Source of the DNA: DASSSQ01 sp963839285
GTDB taxonomy: Bacteria; Actinomycetota; Thermoleophilia; Gaiellales; Gaiellaceae
Assembly: GCA_963839285.1 (NCBI GenBank)
Contig: CAWIUN010000005.1
Span: 62,001 to 126,000 of the forward strand
DNA: 64,000 nucleotides
Reading direction: 5' to 3'
The notes beneath the pieces were generated by a model. That model was not told the origin of the DNA. It made no database searches and saw only the letters and a program-made list of their open reading frames with translations. Every line of letters begins with the position of its first letter. Position 1 is the stretch's first letter. Made by a program: the position numbers and the translations under genes. Shown here piece after piece: positions 27,880 to 35,822 of the stretch.

Positions 27880-29496
27880 TCAAAGCTCCCCGGCCGTGCG
27901 CATGATCTTGTAGATCATGTACAGGCCGATCGCCGCGGCGAGCGAGAACCCGGTCAACGCGACGACGTCGTTGACGCGGGCCATCAGGGCCGACGCGACG
28001 AGCAGCGCCGAGACGATCAGCGCCGCGCCGAGCCGGTTCGCGACCGAGCGGACGATGTGCTCGACGTCGTCGAGGTCGGTCGGGACGATCCCGACCTTGA
28101 GCGTCCCCGTCTCGAGCCGCTCGAGCACGTGGCCGACCCGGCGCGGCATCCGCGTCAGCTCCTCGAGCTGCGGCGCCGCGAACGCGAGCAGCGAGGAGGG
28201 CTCGAGCCGCCGCTCGGCCTCGGCCGCCACGATCCGGTACGACTGGTCGCGGATCAGCCCGACCGGGTCGAGCTCCGGGTGGAGCGTCCGCGCGATCTCG
28301 TCGGCCTGCGCCAGCGTCTTGCCGACGAGCGCGAAGCTCGTCGGCAGCCGGATCCCGTGCTGCACCGACATGCGCTGCAAGTCGGCGAGCGCCTCGCCGG
28401 AGCTGATCCCCTCGAGCGGCCGCCAGTGGTAGCGCGGCAGCTTCCGCCGCAGCTCGTGCACGAAGCCGGGCTCGTCGGCGTCCAGCAGGCTCAACGAGAG
28501 GCCGAGGATCTGGTCGGCGACGTCGTCTGCGCGGTTCTGGGCGATCGCGAGCAGGAGCAGCGCGAGCGCGCGGCGGGTGTCCTCGTCCAGCCGCCCGAGC
28601 AGGCCGAAGTCGAGCAGCGCCAGGCGCCCGTCGGGCGTCAGCAGCACGTTTCCGCGGTGCGGGTCGGCGTGGTAGACGCCCTCGAGCGTCACCTGGCGGA
28701 CGTAGAAGCGGAAGAACTCCTGCGCCAGCTCCTCGGCCTGCTCCTGCGCGAGCCCGTGCGCGCGCGACACCTTCCGGCCGGCGATCTTCTCGAGCACGAG
28801 CACCTTCCGGGTCACGTACGGCCGGATCACCTGCGGGACGACGATCCGCTCCTCGCCCTCCGCGAGGCGGGCGATCAGCTCGGTGTTGTGCGCCTCCTCG
28901 ACCAGGTCGAGCTCGCCGCGGAGGTGGATCTCGAGCTCCTCGGCGAGCGGCCCCGCCTGCAGCAGCTGCGCGGTCTCCGAGCGCGACTCGAGCAGCCGCG
29001 CCGTCGTCCGCAGCAGCTCGAGGTCGAGCTCGACCTGCTCCTCGATCCCGGGCCGGCGCACCTTGACGACGACGTCGCGGCCGTCGTGGAGCAGCGCCCC
29101 GTGCACCTGTGCGATCGACGCCGAGGCGATCGGCTCCGGGTCGAGGCGCGCGAAGACGTCGGCGCCGAGCTCGGCCTCGATCACGGGCTCGATCTCCGAG
29201 AACGGGACGGGCGGCGCGCTGTCGACGAGCTGCCCGAGCTCGTCGATGTAGACGTCCGGGAGCAGGTCGGGACGCGAGGAGAGCAGCTGCCCGAGCTTCA
29301 CGTACGCGGTGCCGAGCTCCTCGAGCGCCCGCCGGAACTCGCGCGCGCCCTCGCGCGTCGCGGGCCGGCCGCGCCCACGCACGCCCACCTCGCGCAGCAC
29401 CCGCAGCACCCTCGCTCGACGCGCCGTCATCCCGACCTGGAGCGCACGACGCACGCGCTGCAGCCGCCCGCCCCCCACACCCGACTCCCGAGTCAT
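27880..29496 (-). CDS. ABC1/UbiB-family atypical kinase
   Basis: A 538-residue UbiB-like protein with the hallmark N-terminal KxGQ motif (GTAYVKLGQLLSSRPDLLP). It also shows the Ala-rich loop ASASIAQVHGALL, the ion-pair Lys in VVVKVRRPGI, the catalytic HADPHRGNVLLTPDGRLALLDFGLLG and two C-terminal membrane helices (LIVSALLVASALMA, AAAIGLYMIYKIM). Family members support quinone or lipid metabolism as ATPases. No ubiquinone gene is nearby, so a menaquinone or lipid link is a guess. The stop lies 48 bases from the sulfurtransferase start. Confidence 0.88.
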   Translation of the reverse strand: MTRESGVGGGRLQRVRRALQVGMTARRARVLRVLREVGVRGRGRPATREGAREFRRALEELGTAYVKLGQLLSSRPDLLPDVYIDELGQLVDSAPPVPFSEIEPVIEAELGADVFARLDPEPIASASIAQVHGALLHDGRDVVVKVRRPGIEEQVELDLELLRTTARLLESRSETAQLLQAGPLAEELEIHLRGELDLVEEAHNTELIARLAEGEERIVVPQVIRPYVTRKVLVLEKIAGRKVSRAHGLAQEQAEELAQEFFRFYVRQVTLEGVYHADPHRGNVLLTPDGRLALLDFGLLGRLDEDTRRALALLLLAIAQNRADDVADQILGLSLSLLDADEPGFVHELRRKLPRYHWRPLEGISSGEALADLQRMSVQHGIRLPTSFALVGKTLAQADEIARTLHPELDPVGLIRDQSYRIVAAEAERRLEPSSLLAFAAPQLEELTRMPRRVGHVLERLETGTLKVGIVPTDLDDVEHIVRSVANRLGAALIVSALLVASALMARVNDVVALTGFSLAAAIGLYMIYKIMRTAGEL

Positions 29497-29539
29497 GTCG
29501 GGGCGGTGCTGCCCGCGTTGACCGGGTCGAAAACGCCGG

Positions 29540-29779
29540 TCAGTGCCGCTCGGGCTTGACGCGCTGGCGCGCCAGGAACCCGTCGAGCGCGGTCGCGTCG
29601 ATCCGCAGCACCCGCCCGATCCGCACCGCCTCGAGGCGGCCGTCGTGGATCAGCCGCCGGACCGTCTCGGGATGCACGCCGAGCTGGTCTGCCACCTGGC
29701 GGACGCTGAACAATCCGGAGGTCGAGCTGTGCGCGGCCAAAACACCTGCACTCTCGCATGTTTTCGCCGCAGCAGCCAT
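29540..29779 (-). CDS. Excisionase-like helix-turn-helix DNA-binding protein
   Basis: A 79-residue protein whose last 55 residues are a MerR/excisionase HTH_17 domain: LFSVRQVADQLGVHPETVRRLIHDGRLEAVRIGRVLRIDATALDGFLARQ. Such small proteins act as recombination directionality factors or as simple regulators. No integrase or attachment site is present around it, so a regulator is more likely. The ATG at 29779 is the first in frame; a later start near residue 22 is possible. Confidence 0.75.
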   Translation of the reverse strand: MAAAAKTCESAGVLAAHSSTSGLFSVRQVADQLGVHPETVRRLIHDGRLEAVRIGRVLRIDATALDGFLARQRVKPERH

Positions 29780-29857
29780 AGGCCGAACGGCCCATCTTCA
29801 GCCGCAGCCAAGCCCACCGGCGGCCGCCGAGCCCGGACGCCCGGGGCGGCTCTCGTC

Positions 29858-29891
29858 GAGACGGGCTGCCGGCTCCCCCCGCGCCCGTCTC
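29858..29891 (-). terminator. Hairpin terminator after the peptide gene
   Basis: GAGACGGGC (29858-29866) and GCCCGTCTC (29883-29891) form a perfect 9-bp stem with a 16-base loop, 13 bases past the stop of the small peptide gene. There is no U-run, as is common in high-GC actinobacteria. It would end the regulator-peptide transcript. Confidence 0.5.
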
Positions 29892-29903
29892 CCGTGCATC
29901 GTG

Positions 29904-30026
29904 CTACCAGTCGCCGTGCCCGAAGCCGGTGCTCTCGGCCTCGGCGCCGACGATGGCTGCGACAAGGGCGAGGGCGACCAACAGGTAGCCGCGCTTCGAA
30001 GCTACGAACGTGATCATCTTCGTCAA
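29904..30026 (-). CDS. Candidate secreted signalling peptide (40 aa), TTG start
   Basis: A 40-codon gene whose start lies 22 bases after the stop of the second HTH-TPR regulator on the same strand. The start is TTG at 30026-30024, preceded at 8 bases by GAGGAGGT; an ATG three codons later would be too far from this site. The product has a basic N-terminus with K3, K11, R12, a hydrophobic core at residues 14-28 (YLLVALALVAAIVGA), an AEA signal-peptidase-like site at 28-30 and the ten-residue tail ESTGFGHGDW. The order regulator then peptide in one transcript is that of rap-phr cassettes. Pheromone function is inference from layout. Confidence 0.62.
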   Translation of the reverse strand: MTKMITFVASKRGYLLVALALVAAIVGAEAESTGFGHGDW

Positions 30027-30048
30027 ATCACTCACCTCCTCTCGGGGA

Positions 30049-31402
30049 CTAGAAGCGGAAGTCCTGCAGAGCTTCGGCCGCGCGCCGGTAGAGCTTCGCG
30101 GCCCCGGCGGCGTCGTCGCGCGCCTGCGCCAGGTCGCCCTTCGCGACCCAGGCGGCGGCGACGTGGCTGGCCGACTCGAGCTGTGCCAGCGTCGCCTCGG
30201 CCTCCTCGAGCGCCTGCTCGGCGGCCTCGAGCTTCCCCTGCTCGAGCAGGGCGCGCCCGAGGACGAGCTGCGCGTTGCCGATCTCGTCGAGGTGCTCCGT
30301 GCGCCGGTCGAGCAACTTCAACGCCTGCTGCGCCTGCTCCTCGGCCAGATCTGCCTTGCCCGTCCGGAGATGAACCTGGGCGAGCGAGGACACGGCGCGG
30401 CCGGCCTCGACCTCCTCGCCGATCTCGAGCGCGACGGCGAAGGAGTTCTTGAGCAGCGCGACGGCCTCGTCGGGCTTGCCGAGCAGGAACTGGAGGCCGC
30501 CCAGGTTGTTGAGCAGCATCGCCGACGTGCAGCTGGTCCGAGAGCTCCTCGAAGATCGCCTTCGCCCGCTCGGCGTGCCTGCGCGCGAGCACCCAGTGGC
30601 CCTCGCGCTCGGCGATCAGCGACGCCTGGAGGCAGAGGTGCGCGAGCCCGCTCCGGTCGCTGAGCGCCTCGGCCAGCTCGAGCGCGCGCTCGACGTCCTC
30701 CCGCGCGGCTTCGTAGTCGCGCTGGCGTTCGCGCGCGCGGGCGCGCCAGAAGAGGATGCGGGAGCGGAGCGGATCGCACGGCGTGCCCGAGCCCTCGGCG
30801 AGCTTCAACGCCTCGTCCAGGAGCGCGACGGAGGTGGCGATGCTCGAGAGCTTGGCGCGGCAGACGCCCAGGCCGAACAGCACCTCGGCCCGGTCGACGT
30901 CGGTGAACGACTCGTCCTCGACCTCGGAGCGCACGTACGTGAAGATGTCCAGCGCGCGGCGTGCGTCGCCCCGCCGGAAGTGCGCCCAGGCCTCTCCCGA
31001 GAGCGCCCGGGCCCGCAGGTGCCCGATCCCCGTCGCCTCGACGGCGGGCCGCACCTTCTCGAGCTCGGCGATCGCGTCGTCGTAGCGCTGGGCGTCGATC
31101 AGGCCCTCGGCGCGCGCGAGCGCGGCCTCGACGCGGGTGCGCTCGTCTCCCGAGACGCCGCTCGAGAGGAAGGTCGGGTCGACGCCGAGCCGGCCCGCGA
31201 GCCACTCGATCGTCTCCTGGGTCGGGCGCGTCTTGCCGCGCTCGATCTGGCTGACGTACTCCTTCGAGAAGCGCTCGCCCGCGAGCTCGCTCTGCGTCAG
31301 GCCGGCCGCGACGCGCAGCTGGCGGACGCGCTCGCCGAGGCGAGGTGCGCGGGTGGCCCGGCGGAGCGCCGAGCCCGCGGCGGTGACATGCGGCGTCGTC
31401 AC
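30049..31402 (-). CDS. XRE-family HTH regulator with TPR array (RRNPP-like, one frame break)
   Basis: About 450 residues. The HTH at about residues 20-75 reads LGERVRQLRVAAGLTQSELA, FSKEYVSQIERGKTRPTQ. A long TPR array follows, including RALSGEAWAHFRRGDARRALDIF, AEVLFGLGVCRAKLSSIATSVALL, MLLNNLGGLQFLLGKPDEAVALL and AQLVLGRALLEQGKLEAAEQAL. One extra G near 30527 (GTCGGCGATG) breaks the frame between repeats. The GTG start at 31402 lies directly behind a palindromic ACTTGAC site, so autoregulation is likely. The small peptide gene follows 22 bases downstream. Architecture matches peptide-sensing RRNPP regulators, though no such system is established for this lineage to my knowledge. Confidence 0.8.
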
Positions 31403-31410
31403 GAGTCGTA

Positions 31411-31428
31411 GTCAAGTCGATACTTGAC
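31411..31428. promoter_or_regulatory. Palindromic operator GTCAAGT-N4-ACTTGAC
   Basis: A perfect 7-bp inverted repeat with the spacer CGAT, 9 bases upstream of the GTG of the HTH-TPR regulator. It must overlap that gene's promoter or its 5' end. The half-site ACTTGAC recurs twice at 31515 and 31528 in the same intergenic region, so it is probably the regulator's own binding site. Confidence 0.55.
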
Positions 31429-31504
31429 GCCCGCGCAAGCCCTCACCGCCGTCGAATCCCCCAAAAGGGGCAGATTCCAGGTGGATTTTCTGTGAAGTAG
31501 GTGA

Positions 31505-31558
31505 GGTCAAAATCACTTGACCGGGGTACTTGACGACCCCGGGGGACGTGCCTATAGT
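31505..31558 (+). promoter_or_regulatory. Strong divergent promoter overlapping two ACTTGAC boxes
   Basis: TTGACG (31530-31535), a 17-base spacer and TATAGT (31553-31558) make one of the best sigma70-type promoters in the window, pointing right. The -35 is embedded in an ACTTGAC box (31528-31534); a second box lies 13 bases upstream (31515-31521), and GGTCAA (31505-31510) with TTGACC (31517-31522) forms an inverted pair. Binding here would directly control the divergent transcript. Confidence 0.6.
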
Positions 31559-31564
31559 GAGGCC

Positions 31565-31759
31565 ACCTTGCACGACGGCCGAACGCCGGGAGACCGGCTC
31601 AGGCGGAAGTGCAGGGGGAGCGCCGAGACCGTGACGAGCGAGCTCGGGGGCGTGGCTGGGCCGCAGAGCCACGATCCCGGGCCGTCATGAAATCGGCGCC
31701 CCGCCTGACCAAGAGGGGAGCCCCCGGGTGCCGCAGCCGGGGCGGCTCCCCTCTTGGTC
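31565..31759 (+). ncRNA. Candidate structured non-coding RNA
   Basis: The strong promoter at 31530-31558 drives about 195 nucleotides that hold no convincing gene and end in a 16-bp terminator stem. Several complementary segments are visible: CCTTGCAC with GTGCAGGG near the 5' end, GCGCCGA with TCGGCGC enclosing the middle, and CGTGGCT with AGCCACG as an inner hairpin. I could not match it to a known riboswitch, SRP RNA or 6S RNA. A 19-codon GTG frame (31631-31690, VTSELGGVAGPQSHDPGPS) lies within and might be a leader or peptide. The 3' part is antisense to the end of the tetR gene. Confidence 0.45.
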
Positions 31760-32407
31760 GTGCCGGTCGGCGTCGCGAGTCGGTCTGCTCAGTCGCTCCG
31801 AGCCGGTCAGCCAGCGGCGGCGCTGCTCCGAGATGCGGGCGACGTCGTCGCCCATCAGGCCGCCGAGCTTCTGGTCGAGCGTCGCCAGCAGGCCGCCGCC
31901 GATCCAGATCCAGGCCTCGGCGACCGGGTCGCGCTCGGGCCGGACGTCGCCGGCCTCCTGGGCGCTGCGGATCGCGTCGACGAAGAAGCCGTGGGCGCGG
32001 CGGATCTGCGTCCGCAGGGTCTCGGCCACGTCCGCGTCGTGCTCGGCCTCGTTCAGCGCCTGCATCCAGAGGTCGGTGACGCGAAGCCGCGCGCCGGAGC
32101 GCATGAAGGCCTGGCTGACCCTGCCGAGGCAGCCGGTCGGGTCGCTCTCCAGCGCCTCGGCGGCCTCGAGCTCGAACTCGGCCCAGAAGGTCTCGAGACA
32201 GGCGGCGTAGAGCTCCCGCTTGGAGCCGAAGTGGCGGTAGAGGATCGGCTCGCTGATCCCGGAGGCGGCCGCGATCTCCGCCGTCGTCGCGCCGCGGTAG
32301 CCCGCCTGCGCGAACACGCGGCAGGCAGCCTCGAGCAGGGCGAGGCGCCGCTCGGCCGCCGGCAGGCGCTCCCGGCGGCCGACGGCCTTGCCGCCGACCT
32401 GGGTCAT
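31685..32407 (-). CDS. TetR-family repressor
   Basis: About 240 residues as read. The HTH at residues 17-62 reads RRLALLEAACRVFAQAGYRGATTAEIAAASGISEPILYRHFGSKRELYAACLETF. The ligand domain includes FMRSGARLRVTDLWMQALNEAEHD and AWIWIGGGLLATLDQKLGGL. The final 30 residues run through the terminator hairpin and look unnatural, so the true end may lie near 31790 if one more indel is present. The ATG overlaps the MFS gene's stop (ATGA), so this repressor is made with the exporter it probably controls. Confidence 0.85.
   Translation of the reverse strand: MTQVGGKAVGRRERLPAAERRLALLEAACRVFAQAGYRGATTAEIAAASGISEPILYRHFGSKRELYAACLETFWAEFELEAAEALESDPTGCLGRVSQAFMRSGARLRVTDLWMQALNEAEHDADVAETLRTQIRRAHGFFVDAIRSAQEAGDVRPERDPVAEAWIWIGGGLLATLDQKLGGLMGDDVARISEQRRRWLTGSERLSRPTRDADRHDQEGSRPGCGTRGLPSWSGGAPIS
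31707..31759. terminator. Bidirectional terminator hairpin
   Basis: GACCAAGAGGGGAGCC (31707-31722) and GGCTCCCCTCTTGGTC (31744-31759) pair perfectly over 16 bases with a 21-base loop. It lies between the rightward RNA and the leftward tetR gene and would work for both, although the tetR frame as given reads through it. Confidence 0.7.
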
Positions 32408-33852
32408 GCCGCCTCCGGGGCGGCGGCCGGCGCCGGCGCGTCCTCGTGGTGGTGCACCTTGCGCAGGGTCGCGGCCCCGACGACGCCGCCGAGGAAGGCG
32501 AAGATCGCGGCGAGGTGCAGCGCGTCGTGGAAGCCCGCGGTGTAGGCCTCGGGCCGCGGCTTGCCGTCGGCGAGCTGCGCGGCCATCACGTGGGCGACGA
32601 CGGCGCCCATGATCGCGATCCCGAGCGAGCCGCCGACCTGGCGCATGCTGTTGAGCACCGCGGAGCCGACACCCGCCTTGTCGACCGGCACCGAGGCCAT
32701 CGCGGCCGCGGTCGTCGGCGTCATCGTCATCGCCATCCCGAAGCCGCCGAGGACGAGGCCCGGGAGGATGTCCCAGAAGGTCGAGCCCGCGTCGAGCCGG
32801 CCGTAGAGGAGCAGCGACCCCGAGACGAGCGTCAGGCCGACGCCGACGAGCCAGCGCGCGCCGACCCTGTCGGAGATGCGCCCCGCCTGCGGCGCGACCA
32901 GGATCACGAGCACGGTCATCGGCAGGAAGGTCGCGCCCGCCTGCACCGGCGAGTAGCCGAGCACCTGCTGCATGAAGAGCGAGACGTAGAAGAAGACGCC
33001 GAACATCGCCAGGCCGACCAGGAGCATGGCCGTGTTGGCCCCGCTGAAGGTGCCGTCGCGGAAGAGCGTCAGGTCGAGCATCGGCAGCCGCTGGTGCAGC
33101 TCGAGCAGGGCGAACGCGGTCAGCAGCACGACGGCGGCGGCCAGGGCGGCGAGGATCCGGGCCGAGGTCCAGCCGTAGTTGTTCGCCTCGATCAGCCCGT
33201 ACGTGAGGGCGAAGAGGCCGAGGCCGGAGGTGAGCAGGCCCGGCAGGTCGAGCCGCTGCTCGTGCGAGGTGTCCTGCGACTCCTCGATGAAGACGTAGCT
33301 GGCGACGATGCCGAGGATCCCGATCGGGACGTTGATGTAGAAGACCCAGTTCCAGTTGACGTGCTCGGTCAGGAGCCCGCCGACGAGAGGGCCGATCGCG
33401 AGGGCCATCGCCGAGACGCCGGCCCAGATCCCGATCGCGAGCCCGCGCTGGCGCGCCGGGAAGGTCGCGGTGATGATCGAGAGCGTCGCGGGGTTCATCA
33501 GGGCGGCGCCGATCCCCTGCACCGCGCGCGCGCCGATCAGCCACCCGGAGGTGGGGGCGATCCCGCAGACGAACGACGACGCGGTGAAGACCACGAGCCC
33601 GATCACGAAGATCCGGCGGCGGCCGATCAGGTCGGCGAGCTTGCCGCCGGTGAGCATGAACGCCGCGAACGTCAGCGCGTAGCCGGTCACGATCCACTCG
33701 AGCTGCGAGATGCTCATGTGCAGCGAGCGCTGGATCGAGGGCAGCGCGACGTTCACGACGGTGTTGTCGAGCATGATCATGAAGAGCCCGAACGCGACCG
33801 CCGCCAGCGTCCACCACTTCTTCAGCTCGGGCGCGAAGATCCTCGCCTTCAT
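32404..33852 (-). CDS. DHA2-family (EmrB/QacA) multidrug MFS transporter
   Basis: A 482-residue, 14-helix drug:proton antiporter. The first helix has LFMIMLDNTVVNVALPSIQ (motif D1), followed by GGKLADLIGRRRIFVIGLVVFTASS (motif A), ARAVQGIGAALMNPATLSII (motif B) and IGPLVGGLLTEHVNWNWVFYINVPIG (motif C). The C-terminal tail is Ala/Pro/His-rich. It is the first gene of an operon with the TetR gene, and a triple repeat of TTAGCGG/CTAGCGG lies upstream of its start. Exported compound unknown. Confidence 0.92.
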   Translation of the reverse strand: MKARIFAPELKKWWTLAAVAFGLFMIMLDNTVVNVALPSIQRSLHMSISQLEWIVTGYALTFAAFMLTGGKLADLIGRRRIFVIGLVVFTASSFVCGIAPTSGWLIGARAVQGIGAALMNPATLSIITATFPARQRGLAIGIWAGVSAMALAIGPLVGGLLTEHVNWNWVFYINVPIGILGIVASYVFIEESQDTSHEQRLDLPGLLTSGLGLFALTYGLIEANNYGWTSARILAALAAAVVLLTAFALLELHQRLPMLDLTLFRDGTFSGANTAMLLVGLAMFGVFFYVSLFMQQVLGYSPVQAGATFLPMTVLVILVAPQAGRISDRVGARWLVGVGLTLVSGSLLLYGRLDAGSTFWDILPGLVLGGFGMAMTMTPTTAAAMASVPVDKAGVGSAVLNSMRQVGGSLGIAIMGAVVAHVMAAQLADGKPRPEAYTAGFHDALHLAAIFAFLGGVVGAATLRKVHHHEDAPAPAAAPEAA

Positions 33853-33880
33853 TCTCCATCCTTCCGGTTCGTGTCTCGAA

Positions 33881-33913
33881 GTTAGCGGCGGCTAGGTTAG
33901 CGGTCACTAGCGG
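33881..33913. promoter_or_regulatory. Candidate TetR operator, three half-sites
   Basis: GTTAGCGG at 33881-33888 and 33896-33903, and CTAGCGG at 33907-33913, are crowded into 33 bases between the divergent MFS and acyl-CoA synthetase genes. GTTAGC with GCTAGG also makes a partial palindrome. The position in the MFS promoter region suggests the binding site of the TetR protein encoded behind it. Confidence 0.45.
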
Positions 33914-33946
33914 CCGGCGTCAAGGACGGCCGTTAGGCTCCGCGCG

Positions 33947-35822
33947 ATGGCCGAGATCGTCTGGAGACCGACGCCCGAGGTGGTCGAGCGGGCGAACGCG
34001 ACGCGGCTGCTGCGCCGCGCGGGGATCGGCGACTGGCACGAGCTCGTGCGCCGCTCCGCCGAGGAGCCCGAGTGGATCTGGCCGCTCCTCGTCGAGGACA
34101 TGGGGATCGAGTTCGCGGAGCCGTGGGAGCAGGTCGTCGACCTCTCGCGCGGGCCGGAATGGGCGACCTGGTTCGTCGGCGGCAAGCTCAACGTCGCCTG
34201 GAACTGCGTCCACCGCTGGGCCGAGCGCCGTCCCGACGCGACCGCCGCAGTCGGTCTCGGCGAGGACGGGTCGCGGCGTCAGCTGTCGTACGCGGAGCTC
34301 TCGTCGCAGGTGACGCGGCTCGCCGAGCAACTCGTCTCGCTCGGGGTCGAGCCGGGCGACCGGGTCGCGATCTTCCTGCCGATGTCGCCCGACGTGGCGG
34401 TCGCCTCGCACGCGATCGCGCACGTCGGCGCCGTCCAGGTGCCCGTCTTCTCCGGCTTCGCCGCGCCCGCGGTCGCCCAGCGGCTGCAGGCGTCCGAGGC
34501 GAGGGTCGCGATCACGACCGCGGTCTCGTCCCGGCGGGGGCGGGAGGTGCCGATGCTGGCGATCCTCGAGGAGGCCCGCCGCGAGGCGCCGACGCTCGAG
34601 CAGATCGTCGTGGCGCCGTTCGAGCTCGACGACCGGCCGGGCGAGCTGGAGCCGCTCGCGGTCGACTCCGAGCATCCGTACCTGCTCACCTACACGTCCG
34701 GCACGACCGGGCGGCCGAAGGGCGTCGTCCACGTGCAGGGCGGCTTCCTCGTCTCGATCGCGCGCGAGGTCTGCTACCAGGCGGACGCCGGCCCGGACGA
34801 CGTCATCCACTTCGTCACCGACATGGGCTGGATCATGGGGCCCTGGACCGTCACCGGCGGCGGCGCGATGGGCTCGACGCTCGTCTTCGCGGAAGGCGCG
34901 CCCGACTGGCCCGACGACCGGCTCTGGCGCCTCGTCGAGTCGGAGCGGGTCTCCGTGCTCGGGATCTCGCCGACCCTGACCCGCGCGCTGCGGCCGAAGG
35001 GCGACCCGGAGGCCGACCTCTCCTCGCTCCGCACCTTCGTCACGACCGGCGAGCCCTGGAACCCGGAGCCCTACCGCTGGCTCTTCGAGCGGGTCGGCGG
35101 CTCGCGCGTGCCGGTGATCAACTGCTCGGGCGGCACCGAGGTCGGCGCCTGCTTCCTCTCGCCGGTGGTGGTCGAGCCGATCGAGGAGTGCTCGCTCGGC
35201 GGCCCGGCGCTCGGGATGGCGATGGACGTCGTCGACGAGGAGGGCCGCTCGCTCCTCGGCAGCGGCCGGGTCGGCGAGCTCGTCTGCCGGAAGCCGTTCC
35301 CGGGGATGACGCGCGGCTTCCTCGGCGAGCCGGAGCGCTACCTCGAGACCTACTGGAACCGCTTCCCGGGCGTCTGGTGCCACGGCGACTGGGCCTCGGT
35401 CGACGCGAACGGCTTCTGGTTCCTGCACGGGCGCTCCGACGACACGCTCAACATCGCCGGCAAGCGGATCGGGCCGGCCGAGATCGAGTCGGCGGCCGTC
35501 GCGCACCCCGCGGTCGCCGAGGCCGCGGCCGTCGGGATCCCGCACGAGGTCAAGGGCGAGGTCGCCTGGGTCTTCTGCGCGCTCGTGCCCGGGCGCGGAG
35601 CCCTCGGACGCGCTCGCCGCCGAGATCGCGGCGGGGATCGCAGGCGAGCTCGGCAAGGCCTTCGCCCCGGGTAGGGTCCTGTTCGTGGACGCGCTGCCGA
35701 AGACGCGCTCGGCGAAGATCGTCCGCCGCGCGGTCCGCGCGACCGCGCTCGGGCGCGACCCCGGCGACGTCTCGTCGCTCGAGAACCCGGAGTCGCTCGA
35801 GGAGATCGCCCGTGCCGTCTAG
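33947..35822 (+). CDS. AMP-binding acyl-CoA synthetase (one frame break)
   Basis: About 624 residues of the acetyl/propionyl-CoA synthetase-like group. The AMP-forming signature is LLTYTSGTTGRPKGVVH; other marks are FVTDMGWIMGPW, INCSGGTEVGACFL, WCHGDWASVDANGFWFLHGRSDDTLNIAGKRIGPAEIES and the C-terminal Lys loop LPKTRSAKIVRRAVR. One extra C near 35594 shifts the frame 70 residues before the end. It ATP-activates a carboxylic acid; the acid is unknown. The end overlaps the next gene by 11 bases. It is divergent from the MFS exporter gene. Confidence 0.88.

Noticed and set aside
31565..31640. Bacterial SRP RNA or a known riboswitch
   Set aside because: The stretch TCAGGCGGAAGTGCAG only loosely resembles the SRP apex and the rest does not fit; no known aptamer core was recognised.
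31631..31690. A 19-codon GTG frame inside the candidate RNA as a third signalling peptide
   Set aside because: It lacks a basic start and hydrophobic core, and its ribosome binding site is poorly spaced; mentioned only as a possible leader.
31685..31790. The last 30 residues of the TetR protein as a real extension
   Set aside because: They run through a perfect terminator hairpin and have no TetR-like character; an indel near 31790 is more likely.
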